A stretch of 5,014 nt of DNA from CAIOSQ01 sp044359885 (GTDB lineage Bacteria; Pseudomonadota; Alphaproteobacteria; CACIAM-22H2): contig JBIKLI010000320.1 of assembly GCA_044359885.1 (NCBI GenBank), positions 1-5,014 of the forward strand. Direction: 5' to 3'. The notes beneath the pieces were generated by a model that had not been told where the DNA came from, did no database searches, and saw only the letters and a program-made list of their open reading frames with translations. Below are positions 1-5,014 of the stretch, one piece after another (position 1 is the stretch's first letter; every line of letters starts with the position of its first letter). The position numbers and the translations under genes are program-made.

Positions 1-401
1 CCGGCCGCAGCGTGGCGGTCGAGACCGGGACCTATGCCGAGCGCAAGCTGCGCGACTTCAACGCCGAATTCGAGAAGTCGGGCGCGCGGCCGATGACGAT
101 CCGTACCTTCAATACCGGCGCCGAGGGTTACCAGGCGCTGGCGGCCGGACAGGTGGACGTCTCGGCCAGCATCGACATCACCGCGGCGGAGATCGTGCAG
201 CGGACCGGCCTGACCTGGGCGATCAAGGGCGTCGGTGGCGCGCCGATCGCCTTCGCGTTCCGCGACCGTATGCTCGCCCAGGCCTTCGCGGGCGCGCTGA
301 CGGCGATGGCGGCCGACGGCAGCTATGACCGTCTGATGGACAAGTACGGCTTCGCCAAGCTGACCGAGGCTTTCGCGATCAACGGCCCCGGTCCGCGGTA
401 A
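1..401 (+). CDS. Family 3 extracellular solute-binding protein of an amino acid ABC transporter, 5'-truncated by the window edge
   Basis: This is the C-terminal part, about 132 residues, of a periplasmic binding protein that captures a polar amino acid or similar solute and delivers it to the membrane permease. The frame is open from base 3 (G-R-S then VAVETGTYAE), which matches the second-lobe entry of family 3 proteins (usual form GK-x-VAVQ-x-GT). GTG at 12 is therefore an internal valine, not a start. Further on, GYQALAAGQVDVSASIDI resembles the family's segment in which a stretch counted by gene dose ('AL-x-x-G-x-VDA') precedes the hinge strand. The tail MAADGSYDRLMDKYGF is the classic C-terminal helix ('l-x-x-dGtyd-x-l-x-x-kyG'). 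Full-length members run about 250-300 residues, so roughly half, including the signal peptide, lies to the left. The stop TAA at 399-401 is 3 bp before the permease, indicating one operon. The family call is firm; the ligand cannot be read from this fragment. Confidence 0.9.
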   Translation, partial: GRSVAVETGTYAERKLRDFNAEFEKSGARPMTIRTFNTGAEGYQALAAGQVDVSASIDITAAEIVQRTGLTWAIKGVGGAPIAFAFRDRMLAQAFAGALTAMAADGSYDRLMDKYGFAKLTEAFAINGPGPR

Positions 402-404
402 CCC

Positions 405-1103
405 GTGGCTGGCTTCGACTGGCGCGCCTTCGCGGGATATCTGCCGAATGCCTATCTGCTCGAAGGCGCCTTCACCACGGTCTGGCTGACGCTCGCGGCG
501 ATCGTCGGCGGCTTCCTGCTGGGGCTTGTCGTCGCGATCGCCGGGGCCTCGCGCTCGCGGCCGATCGCCGCGGCGGCGGGTTTCTATGTCTGGGTATTCC
601 GCGGCACGCCGCTGCTGATCCAGCTGATCGTCATCTATACCGGGTTGCCCCGGCTGGGGATCCGCTTCGACGTCGTCCAGTCGGCGCTGCTGGGGCTGAT
701 CCTCAACGAGGCCGCGTATCTCTCCGAGATCATCCGCGCCGGCTTCCTCGGCGTGCCGAAGGGCCAGACCGAGGCGGCACGCTCGCTGGGCCTGTCGGAC
801 GCGCACACGCTGCGCTTCGTGACCATGCCCCAGGCGATGCGGCTGATCGTTCCGCCGCTGGGCAACAGCGTCAACAGCCTGCTCAAGGCGACCTCGATCA
901 CGTCGGTCATCTCGATGGAGGAACTGCTGCGGCGCGGCCAGGTCCTGATCCAGCTGCGCTTCGAGGTGCTGGAGATCTTCGCCGTCTGCGGCGTCTACTA
1001 CCTGATCCTGACCTCGGCCTGGGGCGCGGTGCAGAAACGCATCGAAGCCCGCTATGGCCGCGGCTACGAGCAGGGCGACGGGGTCCGGCGCGATCGCAGC
1101 TGA
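405..1103 (+). CDS. Amino acid ABC transporter permease, HisM/GlnP type
   Basis: This inner-membrane subunit of a polar amino acid uptake (PAAT) ABC importer forms the channel and docks the ATPase. It is 232 residues, normal for the family. Hydrophobic segments lie at about 24-47, 57-80, 90-113 and 187-207. Between them is the cytoplasmic EAA loop: EAARSLG at 123-129, ending in TMPQA at 140-144, which contacts the ATPase. Other family marks are FRGTPLLIQ (65-73), NEAAYLSEIIRAG (101-113) and LGNSVNSLLKATS (152-164). The start is a GTG only 3 bp after the stop of the binding-protein gene. No clear Shine-Dalgarno sequence is visible and there is no better nearby start, so translational coupling is likely. 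PAAT systems usually have two permeases or a homodimer; only one is seen here, and the ATPase must lie outside the window. Confidence 0.95.
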   Translation: MAGFDWRAFAGYLPNAYLLEGAFTTVWLTLAAIVGGFLLGLVVAIAGASRSRPIAAAAGFYVWVFRGTPLLIQLIVIYTGLPRLGIRFDVVQSALLGLILNEAAYLSEIIRAGFLGVPKGQTEAARSLGLSDAHTLRFVTMPQAMRLIVPPLGNSVNSLLKATSITSVISMEELLRRGQVLIQLRFEVLEIFAVCGVYYLILTSAWGAVQKRIEARYGRGYEQGDGVRRDRS

Positions 1104-1114
1104 GCGGATGACGC

Positions 1115-1125
1115 GGAGGGAGGGG
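1115..1125 (+). promoter_or_regulatory. Ribosome binding site that decides the hydrolase start
   Basis: The purine run GGAGGGAGGGG contains a strong Shine-Dalgarno core. GGAGG at 1115-1119 ends 9 bases before ATG at 1129. It lies downstream of the other upstream in-frame candidates (1054, inside the permease gene, and ATG at 1108), so it supports ATG 1129. ATG 1138 is a weaker alternative. Confidence 0.7.
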
Positions 1126-1128
1126 CCG

Positions 1129-2286
1129 ATGACGGGGATGCGCGCGACGGAGACGATCGATCTTGGCGGGACGATGCCGGGGACGCGGCATACGCTGAAG
1201 CTGCTGCGCTATGGCCGGCCTGGGGCGCGCCCGAAGGCCTATCTCCAGGCGGCGATCCACGCCAGCGAGATGACCGGCACGCTGGCGATGCTGGAACTGG
1301 CCGATCTGCTGGATGCCGCCGCCGCGCGCGACGAGATCCTCGGCGAGATCGTCCTGCTGCCGATGTGCAACCCGATCGGGTACGGCCAGTTCCTGTTCGG
1401 CGAGCAGTCGGGCCGTTTCGACCTGCGGACCCGGGACAATTTCAACCGCGGGCATTTCGAAATCTCGGAGGCGGTGGCCGAGCTCGTCTCCGGGCGGCTG
1501 GGCGGCGATGCCCCGGCGAATGTCGCCGCGATCCGCCGCGCCGCACGCGACGTGATCGAATCGATTCCGAAGATCAGCGCGATGGTCGCCTGGCGGACCG
1601 CCCTGCTCGGGCTCGCCATCGATGCCGATCTCGCCTTCGACATCCACTCGGATCTCGACGCGGTGGCGTTCATGTACGTCAACAAGGCCGACTGGCCTGG
1701 CGCCACCGACATCGCCGCGTCGCTGGGCTGCGAGGCCACGATCCTGAACGAGCCCTATGCGGCGACGACCAATTTCTCCGGCGTGGTCGGATCGCTCTGG
1801 CCGCGGCTGGCCGAGCGCTTCGGCCCGTCGGTGCCGGTCCCCAATGCCTGCACCGCGGTGCTGCTGGAACTGCGCGGCCGGCACAGCGTCTCGCAGGCCC
1901 AGGCCGAGCGCGACGCGCGACGCTTCTTCGCCATGTTGCAGCGGCGCGGGCTGGTCGCGGGCGATCCGGGACCGCTGCCCGGCATGCCGGCGCAGGGCAC
2001 GCCGATCTCGGGCATGGATGTCGGCTACGCGCCCTTCGCCGGACCGGCCGTGTACCATGTCCGGCCGGGCGCGCGCGTGGCCGAGGGCGATCCGATCTGC
2101 GATGTCGTCGACGTCTTCCAGGACGACCCGGCGCTGCGTCGCGTCACGCTGCGCGCGCGCAGCGCCGGGACGCTCTACGCCCGGCCCGAGGACGGGATGG
2201 TCGTCTATCCCGGCCAGGTCATGTTCCGGATCGCGGGCCCCGTGCCGCTCGCCCATCGCCTGGGGCGGTCCTGGCTGGACGATTGA
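1129..2286 (+). CDS. Succinylglutamate desuccinylase/aspartoacylase-family zinc hydrolase (probable N-acyl amino acid deacylase)
   Basis: This is a probable cytoplasmic zinc enzyme that cleaves an amide bond, releasing a carboxylate from an N-acylated amino acid or related compound. It has 385 residues from ATG 1129. The M14-like AstE/AspA fold is recognised from AAIHASEMTG (41-50), whose H44 and E47 would bind zinc. LPMCNPIGYG (78-86) and RTRDNFNRGH (100-109) are the substrate-carboxylate region, with R107 a likely binding residue. FDIHSDLDA (170-178) supplies the third zinc ligand, H173. TAVLLELRGRH (242-252) carries E247, the probable general base. The C-terminal part (about 295-372) is beta-rich (YHVRPGARVAEGDPI), like the C-terminal domain of aspartoacylase-type proteins. 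It lies 25 bp behind a permease gene with its own strong ribosome site, so the substrate is probably what the transporter imports. N-acetyl-diaminobutyrate deacetylase (DoeB/EutE, ectoine breakdown) is one relative to consider, but this protein looks longer and no other ectoine gene is visible, so no symbol is given. Confidence 0.88.
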   Translation: MTGMRATETIDLGGTMPGTRHTLKLLRYGRPGARPKAYLQAAIHASEMTGTLAMLELADLLDAAAARDEILGEIVLLPMCNPIGYGQFLFGEQSGRFDLRTRDNFNRGHFEISEAVAELVSGRLGGDAPANVAAIRRAARDVIESIPKISAMVAWRTALLGLAIDADLAFDIHSDLDAVAFMYVNKADWPGATDIAASLGCEATILNEPYAATTNFSGVVGSLWPRLAERFGPSVPVPNACTAVLLELRGRHSVSQAQAERDARRFFAMLQRRGLVAGDPGPLPGMPAQGTPISGMDVGYAPFAGPAVYHVRPGARVAEGDPICDVVDVFQDDPALRRVTLRARSAGTLYARPEDGMVVYPGQVMFRIAGPVPLAHRLGRSWLDD

Positions 2287-2294
2287 CGCCGCCG
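2287..2294. other. 8 bp gap between convergent stop codons
   Basis: The hydrolase stop (TGA, 2284-2286) and the stop of the minus-strand MFS remnant (TAG, complement of 2295-2297) are separated by 8 bases. No hairpin followed by a T-tract is visible here, so no intrinsic terminator can be annotated for the operon. Confidence 0.6.
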
Positions 2295-2565
2295 CTATCG
2301 CTGCGCCGTCGCGCGGTGCAGGATCCAGTCCGGCAGCAGGGCCGCGGCGAACGTCGCGGTCACGACCAGGAATCCATCGCGGAACGCGAGCGTGGTCGCC
2401 TGGGCAAGGATGGCCGCGCCCAGGAAGGCCGCGCCGAGGAAGGCCATGGCGGCCGGCCCTTGCCGGAAATCCGGCAGTCCCGCGCCGCGCGGCAGCTGGA
2501 TCAGCCGGGCGACATGCTCGGCGGTGGCGGCGTCGTCGGGGCCTTGCGTCGAGACGAACGCGTCG
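2295..2565 (-). pseudogene. Orphan 3' end of a DHA2-type MFS transporter gene (remnant)
   Basis: Read on the minus strand, this encodes about 90 residues that match the last 85 or so residues of the MFS transporter at 3635-5014. Shared blocks include STQGPD, GAGLPDF, AILAQATTLAFRDGF, LVVTATFAAALLP and WILHRATA, ending at an equivalent TAG. This part would supply only the last membrane helix and C-terminal tail. Upstream of the homology (2566-2681) the frame stays open but resembles nothing in the complete gene: the NFVRQLGGAFG block and all earlier helices are absent. It therefore cannot be a functional transporter. Against the other copy it has about 11 amino acid substitutions, including a leucine to proline (QLPRG for QLLRG), and a 5-residue duplication. 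The frame is otherwise preserved. A small independent protein is possible but unlikely. Confidence 0.82.
2295..2565 (-). repeat. Direct repeat copy A (MFS 3' end)
   Basis: This is the left member of a pair of same-orientation repeats; copy B is at 3635-3890. By eye about 21 bases differ over the best-aligned 244, or roughly 91 % identity. The only length difference is 15 extra bases in this copy. The first 120 bases, nearest the stop codon, hold about 7 differences. The far end is less similar and fades after about 2553. Confidence 0.85.
2412..2441. repeat. 15 bp tandem duplication inside the MFS remnant
   Basis: Two adjacent 15-mers (2412-2426 and 2427-2441) differ at one base: GGCCGCGCCCAGGAA and GGCCGCGCCGAGGAA. 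On the minus strand they encode FLGAA twice. Copy B has only one such unit (about FLGEA). The insertion keeps the frame, as expected for slippage or unequal pairing at a repeat. Confidence 0.85.
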
Positions 2566-2662
2566 TGACCGACCGGGAACGGAGCCCGGATCGCGCCTTC
2601 ACGCCGGCATCGAGCCAAGCTAGGTCTCCGGTCGCATCTGATGATCGGTGCCCGAGGGCCGC
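2566..2662. other. Spacer between MFS remnant and GNAT gene
   Basis: These 97 bases separate the point where MFS homology is lost from the preferred GNAT start. They must hold the breakpoint that removed the rest of the MFS copy, and any promoter for the acetyltransferase. I see no convincing -35/-10 pair, operator or hairpin. GAGGG at 2654-2658 could serve as a weak ribosome site for ATG 2663. Confidence 0.4.
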
Positions 2663-3373
2663 ATGAATGACGCCGACACACTGGCCGTTTTCCGGGAGCG
2701 CTTCGCCGCCGCCATCGCCGGCCCGCGCCCCATGATCGAGACGGCGCGCCTGGTCCTGCGCCCCTATCGGCCCGACGATGCCGCCGACCTGCAGCGACTG
2801 GCCGGCGACCGGCGGATCGCGGCCACCACCGCCACCATTCCGCACCCCTACCCCGAGGGCGCGGCCGAAGCGTTCATCGGCGCGCACGAGACCCGGTGGC
2901 GCGACGGCACTCATCTCACCTATGCGATCACCGAGCGCGGTGTCGACACACTTGTGGGTGCGGTGGGGCTGGTGTTCGCCGCCGAGCACGCCCGTGCCGA
3001 ACTGGGCTACTGGATCGCCGTGCCGGCGTGGGGGCGCGGGTATGCCACCGAGGCATCGGATGCGCTCTGTGACTACGGCTTCGCCACGCCGGGGCTGCAT
3101 CGCATCGAGGCTCGCCATATGGCCGGCAACCCGGCCTCGGGCGCAGTGATGCGCAAGCTGGGAATGCAGCAGGAAGGCGTGCTGCGCGGCTACAAGATGA
3201 AGTGGGACACGCTGCACGACCTCGTGGTGTGCGGAATCCTGGCTGACGAATGGGCGCGTAGGCGAACCGCTTCGCGAAGGACCGTACGCGTCGTCCCGAC
3301 GCCCTCCCTTGATCCGGTCGACACGGCTGGCTTCAGCTCTGGCCTGCCCCGGGTTCCGTGGACACCAGGTTGA
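2663..3373 (+). CDS. GNAT-family N-acetyltransferase (RimJ/RimL type) with an IS-derived C-terminal end
   Basis: This is a probable cytoplasmic enzyme that moves an acetyl group from acetyl-CoA to an amine, either a protein N-terminus or a small molecule. The RimJ/RimL subgroup is recognised from ETARLVLRPYRPDDA (26-40), ELGYWIAVPAWGRGYATEA (113-131) containing the acetyl-CoA pyrophosphate loop (W-G-R-G-Y-A), LHRIEARHMAGNPAS (145-159) and VMRKLGMQQEGVLRGY (162-177). Such proteins normally end near the final ADEWARR-like helix (about 194-200 here). This one continues about 36 residues of low-complexity, arginine- and proline-rich sequence. The last 11 or so lie within an IS3-type terminus, where the frame stops at TGA 3371-3373. 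The native stop therefore appears to have been lost. ATG 2663 is chosen over GTG 2648 (15 bases upstream, in frame); ATG 2732 (MIETARL) is also possible and would give 213 residues. It stands alone, transcribed away from the MFS remnant. The substrate is unknown. Confidence 0.85.
   Translation: MNDADTLAVFRERFAAAIAGPRPMIETARLVLRPYRPDDAADLQRLAGDRRIAATTATIPHPYPEGAAEAFIGAHETRWRDGTHLTYAITERGVDTLVGAVGLVFAAEHARAELGYWIAVPAWGRGYATEASDALCDYGFATPGLHRIEARHMAGNPASGAVMRKLGMQQEGVLRGYKMKWDTLHDLVVCGILADEWARRRTASRRTVRVVPTPSLDPVDTAGFSSGLPRVPWTPG
3255..3290. repeat. Nested inverted repeat within the GNAT C-terminal extension
   Basis: The outer arms CGCGTA (3255-3260) and TACGCG (3285-3290) are perfect complements. 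They enclose the 10-base palindrome CTTCGCGAAG (3270-3279). No T-tract follows, so it is not a typical intrinsic terminator. It sits just where the acetyltransferase domain ends. In a GC-rich genome such a structure may be chance. Confidence 0.35.
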
Positions 3374-3634
3374 CTGACCGTCATCTTCGACCCGAGTGCT
3401 GCCGGGCTTTCGCAGCCCAGCGTCGAGTGCCTGCGACCCGGGTCTCGGAAGCGCTCGATGTGATCGAACGAGTCGACCCGCGCTTGGTGGCGGGTCCGAT
3501 ATGTCGTCCGGTTGACGCGCCCGGTCTCCATCGACGAGACGAAGCTCCTGGCGGCGGCATTGTCCAAAACATTGGCGGCTCGGCTCATCGGGCGGACGGT
3601 GCCCCACTCGGCAAGCGACCGTTGGAACGCCTCG
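3340..3634 (-). mobile_element. Truncated IS3-family insertion sequence remnant
   Basis: About 295 bp of an IS3-family element survive, in the orientation where transposase reads on the minus strand. The left side looks like a native terminus: TGGCCTGCCCCGGGTTCCGT at 3340-3359, followed by GGACACC, resembles IS3-family ends that begin TG and carry a CCCC run followed by a GTGGACA-like block. This resemblance is from memory and the exact tip is approximate. The right side is broken: transposase sequence stops at about 3634, directly against the MFS stop codon. The opposite inverted repeat, the orfA helix-turn-helix region and most of the integrase core are missing. No target-site duplication can be checked because only one end remains. 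Confidence 0.8.
3376..3634 (-). pseudogene. C-terminal fragment of an IS3-family DDE transposase, catalytic Glu lost
   Basis: On the minus strand, from 3634 downward, the frame reads EAFQRSLAEWGTVRPMSRAA, then NVLDNAAARSFVSSMETGRV, YRTRHQARVDSFDHIERF and finally GRRHSTLGCESP. These are the last blocks of the IS3-family integrase core (typical forms: SEAFQ..LAEHGI, MSR.GN..DNA..ESFFSSLKTE, YRTR.EAR.DVFDYIERFYNPRRRHSTLGY.SP). The third catalytic acid should be the glutamate of DNAxxES; here it is arginine (codon complement of 3547-3549), so the protein could not catalyse transposition even if complete. Other drift includes F to V, Y to C in TLGC and NP to DP. No frameshift is needed, and no stop occurs at the expected end near SP; the frame runs on through the terminus. 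Only about 85 of some 280 residues remain. Confidence 0.85.
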
Positions 3635-3890
3635 CTACCGCCGCGCCGTCGCGCGGTGCAGGATCCAGTTCGGCAGCAGGGCCGCGGCGAACGTCGCGGT
3701 CACGACCAGGAACCCGTCGCGGAACGCAAGCGTGGTCGCCTGGGCGAGGATGGCCTCGCCGAGGAAGGCGAGGGCGGCCGGCCCCTGCTGGAAATCCGGC
3801 AGTCCCGCGCCGCGCAGCAGCTGGATCAGCCGGGCGAGATATTCGCCGGTCACGGCATTGTCGGGGCCTTGCGTCGAGGCCAGGGCTTCG
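3635..3890 (-). repeat. Direct repeat copy B (MFS 3' end)
   Basis: This is the right member of the pair with 2295-2565, formed by the 3' end of the complete-looking MFS gene. Similarity begins at the TAG stop codon in both copies and is not detectable in the bases just beyond it. It fades around the STQGPD codons. This copy has a single 15-base unit where copy A has two. Confidence 0.85.
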
Positions 3891-5014
3891 GCGTGCAGCG
3901 CCGTGCGGCGCTCGAGGAACACGGCCAGCAGGTTGACGCCGAAGGCGCCGCCTAGCTGACGAACGAAGTTCACCGCCCCGGCGCCCTGGGCGACCAGGTC
4001 GCGCCGCAGCACCCGCAGCGAGCCGGCCGTCAGCGGCGGGAAGATCAGGCCGAGCCCGATCCGCGACAGCGCGGTGAGCCAGGCCAGCGTCCAGAACGCC
4101 GCATCGACGTCGATCGACGCGGTCAACCAGGCGGACAGCGCGAAGATCGCAAGACCCGACCCGATCGGGATCCCCGGCGCGACCCGGTCGGAGATGCGCC
4201 CGACGACCGGAAAGACGAGGCACAGCGCGAAGCCGGCCGGCATCAGCATCAGCCCTGCGTCGGTCGCCGACAGGCCCTGGATGGTCTGGACGAACAGCGG
4301 CAGCAGGTAGATCGAGCCGAACAATCCGGCACCCATGACGAAGCTGACGACGCTTGCGGCGGCGAAGGGCAGGATGCCGAACAGGCGCAGGTCCAGCAGC
4401 GGCAGCGCCGTGCGCCGCTCGTGCAGGACGAAGCCGGCCGCCGCCGTCCCGGCGACGGCGAACTGGATCAGGATCGCGTCGCTGCTCCAGCCGCGGCGCT
4501 GCGCGTCGGTGAGGCCGTTGAGCGCGCAGCCCAGGAAGACGCAGAGCAGCAGCAGGCCCAGCCAGTCGAAACGTGGCCGCGGACCGGCGCCGTCGCGGCC
4601 GGGCAGGAAGAGCTGCGTCATCACGAGCGCGATCCCGGCGAAGGGCACGCCCAGATAGAACACGTATCGCCAGTTGAACGCGTCGACGAGCAATCCCCCG
4701 ATCCACGGCCCGATCGCCGGCGCCAGGACGACGCCGACGCCGAAGATCCCCATCGCCGCGCCGCGCCGCTCGGGCGGATAGATCCGGAACATGACCACCA
4801 TGGCGAGCGGCTGCACCACGCCGGTCGCCGCCCCCTGGATGACGCGCGCCAGCGTCAGCACGATCTCGTTGGGCGCGGTCGCGCCCATGACCGAACCGGC
4901 GGCGAAGACGGCGAGGGACGCGGTCATGCCGGCGCGCAGGCCGAAGCCGCGATCGACCCAGTCCGCCAGCAGCATGGTCGCGGTCATCGCGGCAAGGAAG
5001 GCGGTGGAGATCCA
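3635..5014 (-). CDS. DHA2-type MFS transporter (EmrB/QacA drug:proton antiporter family), 5' end beyond the window
   Basis: This inner-membrane secondary transporter probably exports drugs or other amphipathic compounds in exchange for protons. The visible 459 residues start in frame at the right edge (WISTAFLAAM), which corresponds to the end of helix 1 and start of helix 2 in EmrB-like proteins. The ATG at 4985-4987 is therefore internal, and roughly 30-60 residues are missing. Marks of the family are ADWVDRGFGLRAG (motif A region), LARVIQGAATGVVQPLAMVV, RIYPPERRGAAMGIFGVGVV, APAIGPWIGGLLVD (antiporter motif C, G-x-x-GP-x-x-GG pattern) and FNWRYVFYLGVPFAGIAL. Many hydrophobic segments follow to a helix at AFRDGFLVVTATFAAALLP and the tail WILHRATARR, consistent with a 14-helix protein. 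The gene ends directly against an IS3 remnant, so any native terminator has been lost. An EmrA-like membrane fusion partner, if present, would be upstream outside the window. The substrate is unknown. Confidence 0.93.
   Translation of the reverse strand, partial: WISTAFLAAMTATMLLADWVDRGFGLRAGMTASLAVFAAGSVMGATAPNEIVLTLARVIQGAATGVVQPLAMVVMFRIYPPERRGAAMGIFGVGVVLAPAIGPWIGGLLVDAFNWRYVFYLGVPFAGIALVMTQLFLPGRDGAGPRPRFDWLGLLLLCVFLGCALNGLTDAQRRGWSSDAILIQFAVAGTAAAGFVLHERRTALPLLDLRLFGILPFAAASVVSFVMGAGLFGSIYLLPLFVQTIQGLSATDAGLMLMPAGFALCLVFPVVGRISDRVAPGIPIGSGLAIFALSAWLTASIDVDAAFWTLAWLTALSRIGLGLIFPPLTAGSLRVLRRDLVAQGAGAVNFVRQLGGAFGVNLLAVFLERRTALHAEALASTQGPDNAVTGEYLARLIQLLRGAGLPDFQQGPAALAFLGEAILAQATTLAFRDGFLVVTATFAAALLPNWILHRATARR

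Noticed and set aside
1054..1128. Upstream in-frame starts for the hydrolase (1054 and 1108)
   Set aside because: The first lies inside the permease gene and would add an unconserved-looking N-terminus. The strong ribosome site at 1115-1125 lies downstream of both and fits ATG 1129.
907..2256. Long minus-strand open frame (449 codons) opposite the permease and hydrolase genes
   Set aside because: The translation is arginine-, histidine- and glycine-rich without any recognisable family block. It lies antisense to two well-supported genes. Very GC-rich DNA yields such frames because stop codons are rare.
1365..2666. Long plus-strand frame (433 codons) overlapping the hydrolase gene
   Set aside because: It is a shifted-frame shadow of the hydrolase that then runs through the antisense of the MFS remnant; its composition is almost entirely R, A, G and P.
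2566..2681. N-terminal extension of the MFS remnant frame as a real small gene
   Set aside because: The residues (C-, R- and P-rich) match neither the MFS gene nor any family I know, and the segment partly overlaps the GNAT start region.
2501..3607. Minus-strand frame of 368 codons spanning the GNAT gene and IS remnant
   Set aside because: It is antisense to the GNAT gene and in a different frame from the recognisable transposase fragment. No domain is visible.
3340..3634. Possible functional small gene or regulatory RNA in the GNAT-MFS gap
   Set aside because: The stretch is fully explained as an IS3 transposase fragment plus terminus; no independent promoter or RNA structure is evident.
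3585..4706. Minus-strand frame of 373 codons inside the MFS gene
   Set aside because: It is an out-of-frame shadow of the transporter, with no membrane segments or family motifs.

Overview
The window is very GC-rich (about 70 % by eye), with strong G/C third-position bias and densely packed genes. Together with the gene families present, this suggests a high-GC proteobacterium, most likely an alphaproteobacterium. The assignment is inferred from composition and family resemblance; there is no rRNA or other marker gene.

Region 1 (1-2286, + strand) is the tail of a nutrient-uptake operon. It holds the C-terminal part of a family 3 (polar amino acid type) periplasmic binding protein, cut by the left edge. 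A HisM/GlnP-type ABC permease follows 3 bp later. After a 25 bp gap with a strong Shine-Dalgarno sequence comes a zinc-dependent succinylglutamate desuccinylase/aspartoacylase-family hydrolase. The likely logic is import of an amino-acid-like or N-acylated solute followed by cytoplasmic deacylation. The ATPase and any second permease are not in the window.

Region 2 (2287-3634) is a patchwork. Converging on the hydrolase with only 8 bp between stop codons is an orphan 3' end of a DHA2-type MFS transporter gene (2295-2565, - strand). It is a diverged copy, about 90 % identical by eye, of the 3' end of the MFS gene further right. Next comes a GNAT acetyltransferase on the + strand. Its reading frame runs past the usual domain end and terminates inside the terminus of a truncated IS3-family element. 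That element (about 3340-3634) keeps only the last part of its transposase, whose DDE glutamate has become arginine. Its broken edge lies within a few bases of the stop codon of the next MFS gene.

Region 3 (3635-5014, - strand) is a DHA2/EmrB-QacA-type drug:proton antiporter gene, intact at its 3' end and running off the right edge at its 5' end.

The most notable structure is the pair of same-orientation MFS 3'-end copies flanking a GNAT gene and an IS remnant. It records duplication, deletion and IS-associated rearrangement. I see no sign of a novel defence, CRISPR or RNA-based system, and no tRNA or rRNA genes.
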